Assembly: GCA_964247055.1 (NCBI GenBank)
Contig: OZ176054.1
Span: 8,432,001-8,496,000, forward strand
Direction: 5' to 3'
From: Paragordius varius
Lineage: Eukaryota; Nematomorpha
Length of the DNA: 64,000 nucleotides
Part shown: positions 12,401-24,787 of the stretch, piece by piece
Numbering within the stretch: the stretch's first letter is position 1
How the letters are laid out: each line of letters begins with the position of its first letter
Program-made: the position numbers and the translations under genes
Notes under the pieces: generated by a model
What the model was told of the DNA's origin: nothing
The model's input: the letters and a program-made list of their open reading frames with translations, nothing else
Database searches by the model: none

Positions 12401-14731
12401 TTTTTGGGTTAAAAGACTTTTTGAAGGCGATAAATTAGGGGTGACCTCATTGCTTTCTGTACCGTTCATAATAAGGTTCATTTGTTGTGTCACATCTTGT
12501 AATGAATGAGAAATTTTGGATAGCCTATTTATCTTACTACTATTACTACCAGTGGTTTGATTTAAAGAAGGTTCATGGGTAGGGGTCTAAGGGGTAAAAT
12601 ATATATTATTTAAATACATATTTGGAATCATATTGATTTATGATAATTGAATCTTACAAAAAAGAGTGATTTAGTATCATGTCCATCGTCAATGACATCT
12701 CTATTCTGGTTTTCAGATTGAGTTTTAGTCGTTTTATTTACAGAATTGGTTTGACCAGAATTTAATAGGGAAGAAGCACCAAGTGAATCCAAGGAGTTAA
12801 TGGGCTGTTTTTGTATTGCTAAACATTTTTCTTTCATATCAATTTTTGGATCTATCCCATTCTCTCTAGTGGTATTCTGGAAGCTTTTACTATTTTTTGA
12901 AGCTTTTTTATCCTTTTCCACCATGTTTTTAGATTTAGCCGTGTAAATCTTTTTGTTCGTTTTAATGCCATTACTTTTTTTCACAAATGAATCAACTTTC
13001 TTAGCAGATAAGGGAATAATATTAACAGGACGTGGTTGATGATCATTCAAAAAATATTCAACAATATTCTCGGTGTTGTTGGGGTAGTAAACTATATTTT
13101 TATACTTATTTTTATTCTCTATCCCATACAATTCTTGAATGAGATAACAAAGTCCATCACAAATTAACTTTTGTTTTAGGGGTTTTATAACGTAACCACC
13201 GGTACTACCATCTCGACTACTTTCAATACTAGCTAAAGTTATGTGAACTTGGTGGTTGAGATCTATTATTAATGAAAAAGAAATAATGCTTAAGGTGATG
13301 AAAAAAATTATATTAAAATATCATAATTGATGCATGTATGAGTCTTATTCTAAAATTAATAATATGAAAAGAGATATGACTATCCTTTAGTCTGAATTAT
13401 AATTTTTAAGCTTTCACAATCTATAATTTTCGTACTAATGTGCGTTTGTATCAAATTTAATATTCTTATAATGCATACTAAGCGATTAGTATGAAAAAAT
13501 ATAGTAATATCATGATAAATGATTGAATAAATTTGTACAGTCGGCAATTTTTGCAAAAAAATTTAAATATTACAAATAAAGGTTTATACGTTTTTCAAAT
13601 CATATAGTCATGTAAAATTTCGCGATAATTTCATCAATAAAATATGTCACTATTATGTCAAATCAATTATAATCAAACCATCTACTATTTCAATTAAAAC
13701 AGAAATTAATCCAAAAATATTTAATTAATGTACCAGTTTCTTGAGTATTGCAACATATTACAACAGGATACTGTGGTAATTGCTCAAGTTCTTTTGCCGA
13801 TGGCACATAGTCTTCAGAAATAGCAATCGTATTTGTTAACACATCGACACAACATGGATTCTTATTATTATTTATGGAAAAATTGGTAGTAGACTGAGAT
13901 TCTTTTTTAGGATGACTAGAAGATGTTGGCGATGTACATTCCTGAATTTTATTTTCATTTTCGAGGGAATTATTGGTTAAGGAATTATTATTTTTGGATT
14001 TACGAAACAAATTATTGAGTTTGGAGGGACTTAAACGGATGTTTGATAAAGATGTCCGTGATACATTACCATTGTTTGCTAATGAATCTGTTTTGGAAAA
14101 CTTGTTACCACCAGATAATTTATATATTAATTCGGGACTTATCATATCGTTTGCTTTAAAGATTTGACTACAACCAGCATCAAAACTTTGGACAGATGTT
14201 TGCATACATGGATCATTTATAATATACCTTATAATAAAATGAAATGGGTTTACTGTAAGCGTCCATTATACAATTTTTCCTTAGCACAAAAAAATAGCGT
14301 TATGGATATTTTTACATCACAATCAAATAGAAATTCTATCCTATAATCTGAGGCTTTATCTCTTCTATATCATAAAAATAAATAGATACTTTGTAATTTT
14401 AATTGAATCCTTTCGTATATGAAGTAAACACTTGAGAGTGCGTACAGGTTCAAACCATAATGGAGCTTTATATGGAAACTTTAATTAAACAAAAATAAAC
14501 TAATGTTGGTTTATTGCCTAAATATTTCAATTCACTGATATCACCAAACAAAAACGTTTCAGGAGTCCTTCGTTCAAATCTATGTCCTCCCATAATATAA
14601 TATGGTGCAAAAAAAGATGCTTTGTTTATAAATAATGTACTTTTTTCAGGTAACAAATCTTTTTCCCGTAAATCATCGTTAGAACTTGAATCAAAAATCC
14701 ATGTTGACACAATTCCGATTACATTGCCCAT
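5107..14731 (-). CDS. MGRN1: MGRN1/RNF157-type RING E3 ubiquitin ligase
   Basis: Homologue of mahogunin/RNF157, E3 ligases that ubiquitinate trafficking and signalling proteins. Exons: 14731-14501, 14478-14390, 14364-14254, 14227-13734, 13262-12658, 12586-12418, 12335-12241, 11763-11519, 11163-11038, 10350-10220, 8962-8827, 8340-8018, 7944-7803, 7670-7610, 7404-6952, 6830-6670, 5963-5506, 5189-5107. Total 4113 nt (1370 aa), and all phases agree. Start MGNVIGIV keeps the Gly2 (possible myristoylation) of the family. The N-terminal domain shows [13 protein letters not shown], FRKxx-like [16 protein letters not shown] and [14 protein letters not shown] and [10 protein letters not shown] lie near residues 335-360. 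The RING at 782-820 is C-x2-C-x11-C-x-H-x3-C-x2-C-x10-C-x2-C, complete. [15 protein letters not shown] near 1059-1073 matches the family's C-terminal motif. It is twice the human length because of Asn/Ser-rich insertions. The first three introns are 22, 25 and 26 nt. MGRN1 and RNF157 paralogy is unresolved. Confidence 0.93.
6383..6426. repeat. (TA)n microsatellite
   Basis: About 22 uninterrupted TA units inside intron 16 of the MGRN1-like gene (5964-6669). Confidence 0.95.
9197..9343. repeat. 21-bp tandem array, left arm
   Basis: Seven 21-bp units. Unit 3 carries an A-to-G variant (AACAGTTC) and unit 6 a G-to-A variant (CCTTAAAC); the rest are identical. Confidence 0.95.
9780..9886. repeat. 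21-bp tandem array, right arm (inverted)
   Basis: Five inverted units. The third from the outer end has the same variant as unit 3 of the left arm, so the five units match left units 1-5 in order. Confidence 0.93.
10625..10947. mobile_element. hAT MITE (TGTCCAAC type)
   Basis: A 323-bp element. The left end is CAGGGGGTGTCCAACATAAA and the right end reads inward CAGTGGTCTCCAACACTCGG. It is flanked by TATTAAAA and AATTAAAA (7 of 8 identical), the hAT duplication size. It lies in MGRN1-like intron 9. No ORF. Confidence 0.8.
11180..11464. mobile_element. short foldback element
   Basis: Left end TATACCATTTACAATTC, right end GAACCGTAAATGGTTTATA. The left arm has about three degenerate 21-22-bp units (AACAATTCAAATTCACC) and the right arm about one to two. 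The core is related to that of the element at 29783. It sits in MGRN1-like intron 8, its left end only about 15 bp from the splice acceptor at 11164-11165. Confidence 0.7.
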
Positions 14732-15229
14732 CAACTTTCTGTTATCACGCAAATACCCATATGTTCCCTCTTGATCCGTATAATATATATATATATATTA
14801 ATGGGCATTAAATAGATACGTGTAGGTCCACTTTCCAAAATAAAATATTTATAATAGTTTATAAATGCACCTACACTTTTTCTTCAGCTTGTAAATGTTT
14901 TTTGAGTGATCAGATCCGAACAACTTTCGAGTAGTGAAGCGTTAATTAAATCAAATATTTATTGTAGGATTAAAACGTTACTGGAAATTTTTTCAGTTGA
15001 CTTCTTTACACAGTTTTCAAGCAATTTTCCGAAACGTAGGCTCCATAGGCTCCATTAAATTTTTAATATATGTTTTTACTTCTTTATAAATGTGCCGAGG
15101 TTAGCAGAGTCATTTTTCACCTCTCCCATTTCCTTAAATATGGTTTTTTTGAAGAATGGTTTTGAAGCAGTTATAAAACGTGTAGTTTTATTCTAATAAA
15201 ATAAAAAAAATTATTCATTGTAATTTGCA
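14732..15229. other. upstream flank of the MGRN1-like gene
   Basis: Contains the 5' flank and a short TA run near 14790-14803. No promoter element can be assigned with confidence. Confidence 0.5.
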
Positions 15230-15560
15230 AGAACTAGGCATTAAAACCTCTCAGTTTCTACCCACCTTTCCTAAATACGGATTTTGATTTTAAATATGCG
15301 CTGTGAACCAATTTTGGAAAACGTGTGGGCCCATTTGAATTGGAAATATATTTTTGCCAATGTACCCAGGGAAAGCGCGCCAATTTTCGTGATTGGAACG
15401 TTCTGCCTTAGCCCGGAAGGAAAAAATATTATATTTGTAATGATTTAATGTAGGGCCATTAGCATTTACAAGTGGAGATTTTTTATTCATTTCAAAATTT
15501 GCCGAAAGACATTTTTTTTAAATAATCTCCTTTTTTATTCACCTTGTAAAGGGGATTATA
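15230..15560. repeat. old satellite/Helitron-like fragment
   Basis: Tracts such as GAAAACGTGTGGGCCCATTTGAATT resemble, with much divergence, the repeat blocks at 19541 and 49782 and the region near 32510. No terminus is visible. Confidence 0.35.
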
Positions 15561-15699
15561 AACAATAAACGGTTTTAATGTCATTATCCCAAAAGCCTAA
15601 TCAAATTAAATAATGGGAATTTATAATTTCAAAGGTGAGAGCGATTATTCAAAATTATCCTTAATCACTCGTACGAAAATAATTTTCAAATGATATTGG

Positions 15700-17045
15700 C
15701 TTTGAGATAATTTTGTATGGGCATATACAAAAATAATAACGGATTTGTTTTAGTGACTCCACAATTTTTTAAAATTTCTCCTATTTTAGTAGAGTTTGGA
15801 TGTGTGATCGTGCCAAATTTTTAAGATTTTGGCCTTATCCATGACAAAATAATTAACAGCGTTTATGGGGCCGTGTTAATTATAATTTACTTTTTTTTCA
15901 TCTTTTTTGTTTGGGCAAAAAAGTTTTTGTTTTTGGCTTCGGTTTCTATCTTTTCCCACAATTTATTATAGTGAGTGTTTTTATCCGCCTTTATGCTGTT
16001 ATTGCTGTTTAAAATTCTGTGTTCACACTAATTCCCTTTGACTTGTGTTAATTTTGCGTTCTTCAGCTACGGCAAGACTATGAGAGAATTTTAATTTTGG
16101 ATGGTTTGTAAGGCGTAAATTCATCGGTTGTATTTTCGCAGATAGTGTGTATAGAGTCCCATAAACTTTCAATGTTTTGACAATTTTTTGGGTTGTCAAG
16201 ATTATTAAAGCGAAATTATTATCGATAATATTATAACTAAGTTTTATTAGGAAATGCTTTTGGCTTCTTGGGTAGTTGGAGTTTGGTACACAGTTTAGCA
16301 CCTAAAAGGTTGTGATCACTGTAGCAGTCAGAGCCAGGATAACTTTTAATGATTTGTAATGAACTTTTGTATTTATTCATACCAATTATAAAATAAATTT
16401 GATTACGGTATTTTTGGTAAGGTAAACGTCATGTGTTAAGGCGTCTTCTGGGTTGTTCAAAGAATGTGCATGCTATAAAAAAATTATGGCTTTGGCAAAA
16501 TCCGATGAGTCGATCCCCTCTATTTATTGTTACCAGTCCTTTGCCTCCTGCAACAGGTTATGGGCCATACTCACCAATAAATTATTAATTACCAAGGATA
16601 AATAGAATATTTTTTTTGGTACTTGTCTTATTGCTGTTTCTATCTCATTGTAAAACGTTTCACATTCGTCGTCGCTGTATGAACTGGTTGGAGCGTATAT
16701 TTGGAAAATTGTTATGGGTTGGGGTGTAATTTGGATACGCATTGATATCATACGTTCGTTAATATGTAGATGTCGGATTAATTTTCATTTAAATTTAATC
16801 ATTTAAAAACCTGTACTGTATTTGATAATGTTGTGGCCGAAATAAGGTCGGAATAAAATAATCGTGATTTTTGATTCTAACATGACATTAGAAGAAATAT
16901 GAGTTTCATATACACCGAATATGTCGATGTTGTGTTTTATCATTTCGTTTACGACAAAGTCAATTTTGTTATTGTTATTAGCACCTCTAAGGTTCCAGGT
17001 GCCAATTTTTGTATTCCAATTCCTTGAATTTAATGTTTATATTGA
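15700..17045 (-). mobile_element. LINE 5' half (endonuclease), inverted
   Basis: Non-LTR retrotransposon of RTE-like type. From 17045 downward the minus strand encodes an AP-endonuclease domain in several broken frames: TWNLRGANNNNK at the start, then ITIFQIYAPTSSYSDDE, RGDRLIGFCQSHNFF, YRNQIYFIIG and YPGSDCYSDHNLL. The linker DKAKILKIWHDH follows near 15840-15800. It lacks the catalytic WNAKVG-like segment in a readable frame, and stops are frequent. It is the mate of the reverse-transcriptase half on the plus strand at 17165. Confidence 0.8.
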
Positions 17046-17164
17046 AAGAGGCAAGAATGTGATAGCATATGTTTGATATATATAATATAACGAGAATATA
17101 TTATGGGAGATGTGATAGAATGATTGTAATAACTGATTTATAAATATACCAATATATGGAGAGG

Positions 17165-18590
17165 AGTTAAAATTGCAAATAATGAAGCCACCCAAAAAAA
17201 AGACCTCCTTTGCTAAAAGAAGAAGTGGAATGGGCTATAAAACATTCGGCCATTGGAAAAGAGGCTCACAACGATTCCTTCTGAAATCATAAAATATATT
17301 CCGATGGATATCCTTCACATTTTTTTTCAAAAAATCTTATACTCAGAAAAAATTCATGAGGATTGGAGTAAAGGGTAAATCTATTGTGATACCTATTCTG
17401 CATAAAGGAAATGCCGAAATATGTAACAATTGTAGTCCAATATCACTAATAAAATCTTCTTAAAAAATCATAAAACGCCTTTTTAAAACCAGAAATATTA
17501 CTTAAGGCTGGTTTCCGAAAGGGGCGAGGATGTAGAGATATGATAGCTAATATGAGATGATAATGGAGAAACACACAGAAATTAAGGAAATCCATATGTG
17601 CTTTCTATTTTTTCAAGGCTTTTGATTCCATCCACCATAATCATCTACTTTCATTCTTAAAGCAACTAAATTAACATATTATTCTAAATTTAATCAAGTT
17701 TTAACTGATATCCACAAATCATGGGGTTCTATCCCTGCATGGTGAATGTGGGGTTACGTCAGGGCTGCGTCTTTTCACCTACTTTTTTTAATGAATATCT
17801 CAAATGCATAATGAGAAACATACCCGATAGATTCGCCGTCCAGATCGGAGGCTCTGATCTAACTTCTATTCACTATGCAAACGATACGGTTATTTTTGCA
17901 GATTCTCCAAACTCATAGACTCTCATACTACAACATTTTGTAGATGACTGTCAAAAATATGGGCTACAGATTAATCTATCAAAAACAAAAATAAAACAAA
18001 TTAACCCGATAGTTACAAACGCTTCAGTTAACGGGAATTATAGTGAAAGCGTCAAAAGTTCATATCTCGGGAGCTTAATACGTGATAATAATAATTGTAC
18101 TCCCGAGATAAATTGGAGGATAGCTATGCCCAAAACGGCCGCAAATAACAAAATTTGGGCATCACATGATGTCATAAAAACGAAAATTTGACTTACAAAT
18201 GCAATCATTTTTCCAAATTTCCTCTACGGCTGTGAAGGTTGGACTTTAAAAATACGACCTACGGATAATAAACGCTTTTGAACTCCGGATAAGGAGAAAA
18301 CTCTTACATACGGATAAAATGACTAGCAATGCAGTCTTAAATAAAATCAATCCCGATATGTCATTGCTTGGAATGTCCATTCGCACCAAACTATCCTACT
18401 TTGGCCACATTATGAGTTCTAACTCACTGGGAAAATCCTTGATGTTGGAAAAAGTTAGTGGTACACATAATAGGGCCTGAAGAAGGATAAAGTGCATGGA
18501 CATTCTACAAGAAACCCATGTAACCTTGGCAGAACTCAACAAACTAAAAGTTGTAATCTATGGAGAAATTTTATTTACAATATAAACTCG
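17165..18590 (+). mobile_element. LINE 3' half (reverse transcriptase)
   Basis: Continues the element in sense orientation. It starts with PPLLKEEVEWAIKHSAIGKE, followed by the thumb/finger blocks AGFRKGRGCRDMI and AFDSIHHNHLLSFLKQL. The best open stretch is 17721-17918, with LRQGCVFSPTFFNEYL and the polymerase motif as YANDT (usually YADDT). After it come YGLQINLSKTKI, YLGSLI, LYGCEGWTLK and LSYFGHIM. Many stops are present, so it is dead. The 3' end is not defined; readable homology fades near 18590. Confidence 0.85.
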
Positions 18591-19465
18591 ACTGCAGCAA
18601 TACACGCACACTTATTTTCTCTATCTCCCTTTTCCCAAAAAATGTTTGAGTTTGGAAACTTAACGGGGTTTTCTTTTATCATACTTGTTTGTCTTATGAG
18701 GTTAACGATTCCCTTTCTAGAAATTAATCAGACACTGGATAGGGTCTAACACTGTAAATTCCGTCTCATAATAAAAATTTCGCGTAAAGCACGTTTCTGG
18801 GATTTCTCGTTCTCATACAATCCTTTTATGACTAGGATGATCGCTGTTTTTATAGACCTTGAATTCGTCCCACCTTATGTGCAAATACAATATCACAAAA
18901 ATTTCAACTTTTTGGGAAACAAATTTCTTAATAAATTGAATAGTTAAATACCCCTAACTTGATTAAGCATTTTTAAAAGAGTGTGTGATGACAATATTAT
19001 GAGTTGATGCGAAACGCCGTAAAGGGATGGTTAAAGCCATTCAATCGACTTAATTTTTAAGTTTAACTATCTCATGAGTTTACAAAAAAATGTTGGCCTT
19101 GCTAATTAAGAATAAGTCACTGGAACGCCTGACAGACACATATTAACGAATTTAATTAATTAACTGAAAGCGCCATCGTTTTAATCAAGGTATAATGTTT
19201 TACAAATCAAAATGATTGAAGCATTGAGTCTTTCCATACAAAGTAAATGTTTTATATTGATATACACATATTTATATAATACTTTATTGTCTTTTTGTAA
19301 AGTAATTTCAAAAAAGATCTTAAATATTGAATTGGGTCAAATTTAAAAATATGCAGTGTTTTAGGCGTATATATTATTCAACAGATTTAAGTAGAATAAA
19401 AAATCTGATCTCATAGCTGCTAAATATTTCTCTTGGATTTTTCTAAAAATTTTTTACAAACTAGC
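18591..19465. other. no gene seen
   Basis: AT-rich sequence after the LINE. It may include its 3' untranslated end. No repeat terminus was recognised. Confidence 0.5.
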
Positions 19466-21804
19466 ATGTCGCGTAGCAAAATTATAGGGTCGCGAGTGAA
19501 AAATTTAAATTTAACAAAAAATGTTTTTTAACTTGTAAAATCTATATATTTATAAAAATGGAAAATATTGCTTTGTTATCTGTTTCCAGAAAGCCGGTGG
19601 ACCCATTCAAATCATGTCGAAAAAAATATATTTATTGAATGCCCCGACAATAGCTTGGCCCTTTTTTAAATTAGGTTCCTATTTCGGGCCCATCCGGTGT
19701 AAAAAACGGGTATTTGAAAACAGAGGTTCACAAATCGTGTCTGAGACAATTTTCCTGAAAACGTGTTGGACGATTCGATTTCAAATGTAATTCTTTTTTA
19801 CTTATTTTCAATTGCGACGAACATAGTCGGACTCGCTTTTTTAATTTAGGTCCTCTTTTTACCCGCTCCCCGTAAAATGCCACTTTTTTTGAAAAAGCCA
19901 AGTCCACAAAAATAATTTTTTGAATCTATTTTTCGCCTAAGGTATGAGACCCTAAAAATTCAATAAGGATTCCAGGTATTCCCTGTTAAAAGGCAAATAT
20001 TAGTCGAGCGTATTTTTTATATTGGCTGCTAAGTAAAGAGATACCCGCTAAAAAGTGCCCTGTCATATCTAAATAGCGTGCCTTTGGAGCTAAATTTCAG
20101 AAAACCTATCAGGCCATATGAGTACAATAGGTGCTTAAAATATTACCCGTAACAAGGTAAAAATTTAGGTCGTGCGGTTTTTTAGAATTAGCCTTCAATT
20201 TGGCCCTTGACGCCCTGAAAATGCGCCACCAACCAATGTTTTAGTTTCGCGGCAATTCAAAAACTAATGAGAGCATATGGAATCAATAAGGATTCCAGAT
20301 ATTCTTCGTAAGAATGCAAAAATTTCAATCAAGCGATTTTTTTGTATCAGCCTCTGGGTAGGGAGCTACCCGCCTAAAACTGAGCCAGCTATGTCAAAAT
20401 TGTGTTGTTTAGGAGTTAATTTTTAAAAATATCAGCCATATAAGTTTAATAAAGGCCTAAACTAAAATATTACCCGTAAAAAAATTTGAGTCCAGCGGTT
20501 TTTTAAATAGCCGTTAATTTGGCCCTTTACGCCTTAAAAAATGCGCTATCGAACTATTATTTAGTTTTGAAGCCATTCTTCCAAAAACTACTAAGAACAT
20601 ATGGATTCAAATATCAGGTATTTCCCTATAAAAGCAAAAATTTTTATGGAACGTCTTTTTATTGGCTTCTGGGTAGGGGGTTACTCCATATCGATACAGC
20701 GTGGCTATGGAGGCAAATTTTAAAAAAACTTATTAGACGATATGAGTTCGATAAGGGCTTGAAATATTACCAAAAAGGCAAAAATTTAAGTAAAGCGGTT
20801 TTATTAAATTACCCCTTAATTAGGCCCTTGCCCTGAAAAATGCCCCACCATAGAATGACTTTTTGGTTTTGGGGCACCACGAGAGCATATGGAATCGATC
20901 ATGACACCAGGTACCGAATTAAGGCAAAAAATATAATTGGTTTTTTTGCTTCGCTCCTGGTTAGAGGTTACCTGCGTAAAACTGTGTCATTATCTCGATA
21001 CAGCATGTCTTTGCCAAATTTCAGAAAACCTATGAGTCTAATAGGAACATATGCCTTATATGATAATTCCAGATATTTACCATATGAGGGCAAAAGTTTT
21101 AACCAGCGCTTTTTTATATGTGCCCTGGGTTAGAAGCTACCCGCTGAAAACTGCGCCACTATATAGAAATTGCTTTGTTTTGAAGCTAATTTACAGAAAA
21201 TTTATAAAGCCATATGAGCTCACTAAAAGCTTGAAATATTATCCATAACTATGTAAAAAAATCAGGCGTTTTTTATTAGCCGTTAATTTGGGGCCTTTAT
21301 GCCCTAAAGATACGCCATCATATAACGATAATTTAGTGTTGAGGTATTTTTTCGAATAACCCATGAGACGATCGTATCAAAGATGATTCCAAATATCTGC
21401 CCTATCAAAGATTTTACCTAAGCGCTTTTTCCAGATATGCCTCTGGGTAGGGGTCCCGATTTAAAACTGAAACGCCATACAAAAATGGCGTGGTTTTGGA
21501 GCCAATTTTCAAAAAATTAAAAAGCCATATGAGTTCAGTTAAACACATTTCTGGGGAATTTGTATAATATCATTCTTTCCTTTAAAAAGAACCACCGATC
21601 TTTATAATATCTTGTATTAGTTTACTATGAATCAGAAGATGTTATATAAATTTAAAAAATGTAGATTTATTTTTGTCAATCTCTTAAAACCGAAATAATC
21701 CTGATAAATATTATCAACAAAATTTCTAAGAGTTTTTCGAATTGTTGGGGTCGTTAAGAAACTTGCTACCATAAATGGGGTCGGGAATTACAAAAGTAAC
21801 CCTG
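19466..21804. mobile_element. hAT derivative split by a Helitron-like insertion
   Basis: The left piece (19466-19540) matches the 5' region of the hAT at 24788 (AGCAAAATTAT, GCGAGTGA.AAA, AACAAAAAATGTTTTTTAAC). The right piece (about 21596-21804) matches its internal and 3' parts (AATCAGAAGATGTTATA, GTCAATCTCTTAAAACCGAA, GGGGTCGTTAAGAAAC) and ends CCCTG. Together they form a short non-coding derivative of that transposon, interrupted by about 2.05 kb of Helitron-like sequence. Confidence 0.7.
19541..21595 (+). mobile_element. Helitron-like element with satellite body
   Basis: Begins A|TCTATATATTTATAAAAATG, with the host A before TC expected of Helitrons. The first 450 bp match the other copies. 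From about 19950 on the sequence is a chain of degenerate units of about 155 bp, alternating in two types to give a period near 310 bp. Shared landmarks are CCCGTAAAAAGGCAAAAATTT, TTTTTTATTAGCC and CATATGAG. No 3' hairpin or CTRR end could be found here. It is co-linear with 49782-51840. Frames within it are chance. Confidence 0.65.
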
Positions 21805-21858
21805 TCTAGGGTAAATTTGAAATGTTCAAGAGTAAAATTTAAGTGTAAATGGTATATA
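21805..21858. mobile_element. foldback element, right end only
   Basis: Reads TTTAAGTGTAAATGGTATAT with one inner unit (GAAATGTTCAAGAG), the right end of the family at 9172. It directly abuts the hAT end at 21804; the left arm is missing. Confidence 0.55.
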
Positions 21859-24040
21859 TTAAATGTTTGAAACAATAAGTCAATAGAATAGAAATTAAGC
21901 CGATATATATATTTCAAAATTAGCACTACTTCATACCGATGAGTGGGGATAAGTAGTTTGCGATAATTGTGTTTTTTTTCAGCTATTGGTATATGATAAG
22001 TGCAAATAAAGCAATAATTCAATGTACAGGTGAATTATGAGTATTTAACGAATTAATTGCTAGTTAGCTACTAACAATAAATCAATAATAAGATGGCCTA
22101 TATACGTGTAGTATTATTTATATTTATACTCCTCACGTTTTTTTAAATATTACATTTTCCTTAGGAAAAGGCATTTGTTTTTGGATTTAGTTATCTGTCA
22201 ACTTTCCCCTAAATCGCACTTGGATCAAATCTCTTAAAATGCATCGATGATTGTCAAATAAACGCAAAAAAGCCGCGATTGTGCGATAAAATTTTTAATA
22301 TATGCTAGTATAAACAATTTTTTACAAAATTACAAATTAGCAACATTCTTACCCACGTTGTACCGTTTTTGATACGAAAACATAAGCAAAATATCCTTCA
22401 ACAAAATAGTAATAAATAAATAAAAATTAGTATTTTTACGAAATTATTTTTCAGCTAGCATGTAAAAAAAATTCATATAATATAAAAACAAGCGCATGAA
22501 TTATTCAGCTTTTATTTTTTTATAATGTGCCAATTAACCGTTTTATGTTATAATTTTGAGATAATGACCAGAAACGTTCGAAACGCCAGGGTGCCAAATA
22601 AAAAATAATTTTACCAATATCACAACTGCCTTTGAAAGTGTTAACCTTAAATTATTTACAGGTGGGATTCTTTGTATTATGTATATCACATGATTAATAT
22701 ATGATTACATTTCGGTTGGTTAATAGCCCAGACGATATTATTATTAAAGAACCCTAGTTGTAAAATATCTTATTTAAATAATCAAAAGTGCTATCACTAT
22801 TGTAGATTAAAACAAGTATATTTATAAGCATTTGCACAGTCAATTATCAATATGAACACAATTAATCCTTAATATTAATATTTTAATATTATATGATATT
22901 TTGCCTAATTGACAGGATATAAACCATGTTTATAATGGTTGATATCAAAAACTTACAGGCAACTGGCAATTTAGCATTAAATTATTCGAAAAATGAAACT
23001 ACAATCCATTAAGATGAGTAAGGTCAACTTTTAAAAACAAACTATTATTATCTCATCATAGTTTTTTTAACACATTAATGGTGTAATGTGGCGGTAACTT
23101 TGATTAAAGGATCTTTGAAAAATTAAAATTTTTCTTATCTCCAAAAGGAGCGAGCCGATAATTTAATAGATTATATGATGGCGACAAAATTTTTCTTAAC
23201 TGTAAACTTTTCCCGCAAATTATTCATTTTACCATAATTAAAGTAGGACAGATGTGAACCAAATATAATAATATTATACTCTAGGGGGAAATCATGAGAG
23301 ACAGATAATAAATAACGAATTGGTAATTTTTATACCATTTTTTTGTCACTTCTTCTTCTAGAATCTTTTTAAGTCTAATATAATAAATTTGAATGCGGAA
23401 AATGTATGAAAAATTATTATCATCATATTATAAACTAGTAGTTTAATTGGCGGCATGGTTCAAATTGTTTGACATTAAACAGAAATATTTATGTTAATGT
23501 GAGACCGCTGTAAATTATAAGAATTAACAAAAGCTATTTAAATATAGCAATAATAATTCTTGATAAAATGCTTCCAGAAAGCAACTATTTTTTAGTAGCA
23601 TTAAAAATGGAGATATGTGTAAATTAGATTGCATAATTTATCATTATAAAGTGGAAGAACAAAAATATTTTTCCTGAATAGTAAAAGATTAACTTTCCAT
23701 AAATTATTGTATGATAATACGAGTTAAAGCATTGCTAAATGTCACTCTCGAATTCGATAATCATAGGATTAAACTTTAAAAAATAATATATTAATCAAAA
23801 ATATTTTTTTTACTATCGGGACAAATGAAAAGCTTCTAAAATCCAATTTTATCATTGTCCTAAAAATTAGTGTTAAATAAATGTGTATGCTATTAGAGGA
23901 TTTTTATCTTGTTATGTTAAAGGGTAAAGACTTTAATTAAAACTCAGCAAGTTTAGTGTACGAGTCTCACGCCAATCTCACTAAAATTAAAATTAGGACT
24001 GTTTTGCCTATGGCTATGATAGCTATTTAAACGTTTGATT
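21859..24040. other. no gene seen
   Basis: AT-rich intergenic sequence without long frames, obvious tandem repeats or transposon ends. Confidence 0.6.
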
Positions 24041-24273
24041 CAGTGGTGTCCAAAACAAATGGCTTTGCGGGCCGCATGTGAAATAAATATGGTCATTCAA
24101 ACATAATTAATCGATTTTAAACATAAGACAGGAGAATGAAAACACAACATAACAATTTTTTCTATTTAGAAAAATTTTCTGAGAAACACCAATTATACTC
24201 AAAAATTTTGCCGAGATTTTTTTGGCAAATTATTGATTTTTAAATGTTGGCGGGCAGCGTGTTGGACACCCTG
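24041..24273. mobile_element. hAT MITE (TGTCCAAC type)
   Basis: A 233-bp element running from CAGTGGTGTCCAAAAC to TGTTGGACACCCTG. It is flanked by GTTTGATT and GTTTAATC (6 of 8). The subterminal GGCTTTGCGGGCCGCAT is shared with the copies at 10625, 28191 and the fragments near 37420 and 39470. Confidence 0.8.
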
Positions 24274-24787
24274 GTTTAATCATTAAGTTCACATAGTGCA
24301 AAGAAATAGAATTATGTATGTTTTAAATTTTTACATGGTAAATTAAATTTACAAGAACCTCCGCGTAAAAAATGTGAAAGAACTAAAACTTCGATATTGT
24401 GTGTTACTACATGATGCTTTAATGATATAATATATACATTTAAAAATATGGATAAATTTTTTATTTGATTATTTCTCTTATTAATTATTATTTTTAAACA
24501 TTAAATAGCCTCATTTATTTTTTTAATACATACAAATTTTTAAAAAGTCCTAATTTGATTTGTTCCCATAACATCAATGAACTTAAATTGGACAAGAGAT
24601 TCTTGACAATATTCCAAGACAATGTCCGTTTTTCGAATGATACAGTTGGCTTTCGTATTAAGAAAAGTTTATATCGTGATTATAATATAAATTGGATGAA
24701 AGCCGTTACAAGGCATTTCGTATCTTTTAAGAAAACTAAAAACTAAAGAGCAGTTATAAAACTATTAAACGAATTTTTAATCTACTG

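Noticed and set aside
20519-21248. Cluster of plus-strand frames of 65-105 codons
   Set aside because: They fall in the satellite-type body of the 19541 element; the same regions of the 49782 copy are not open in the same frames.
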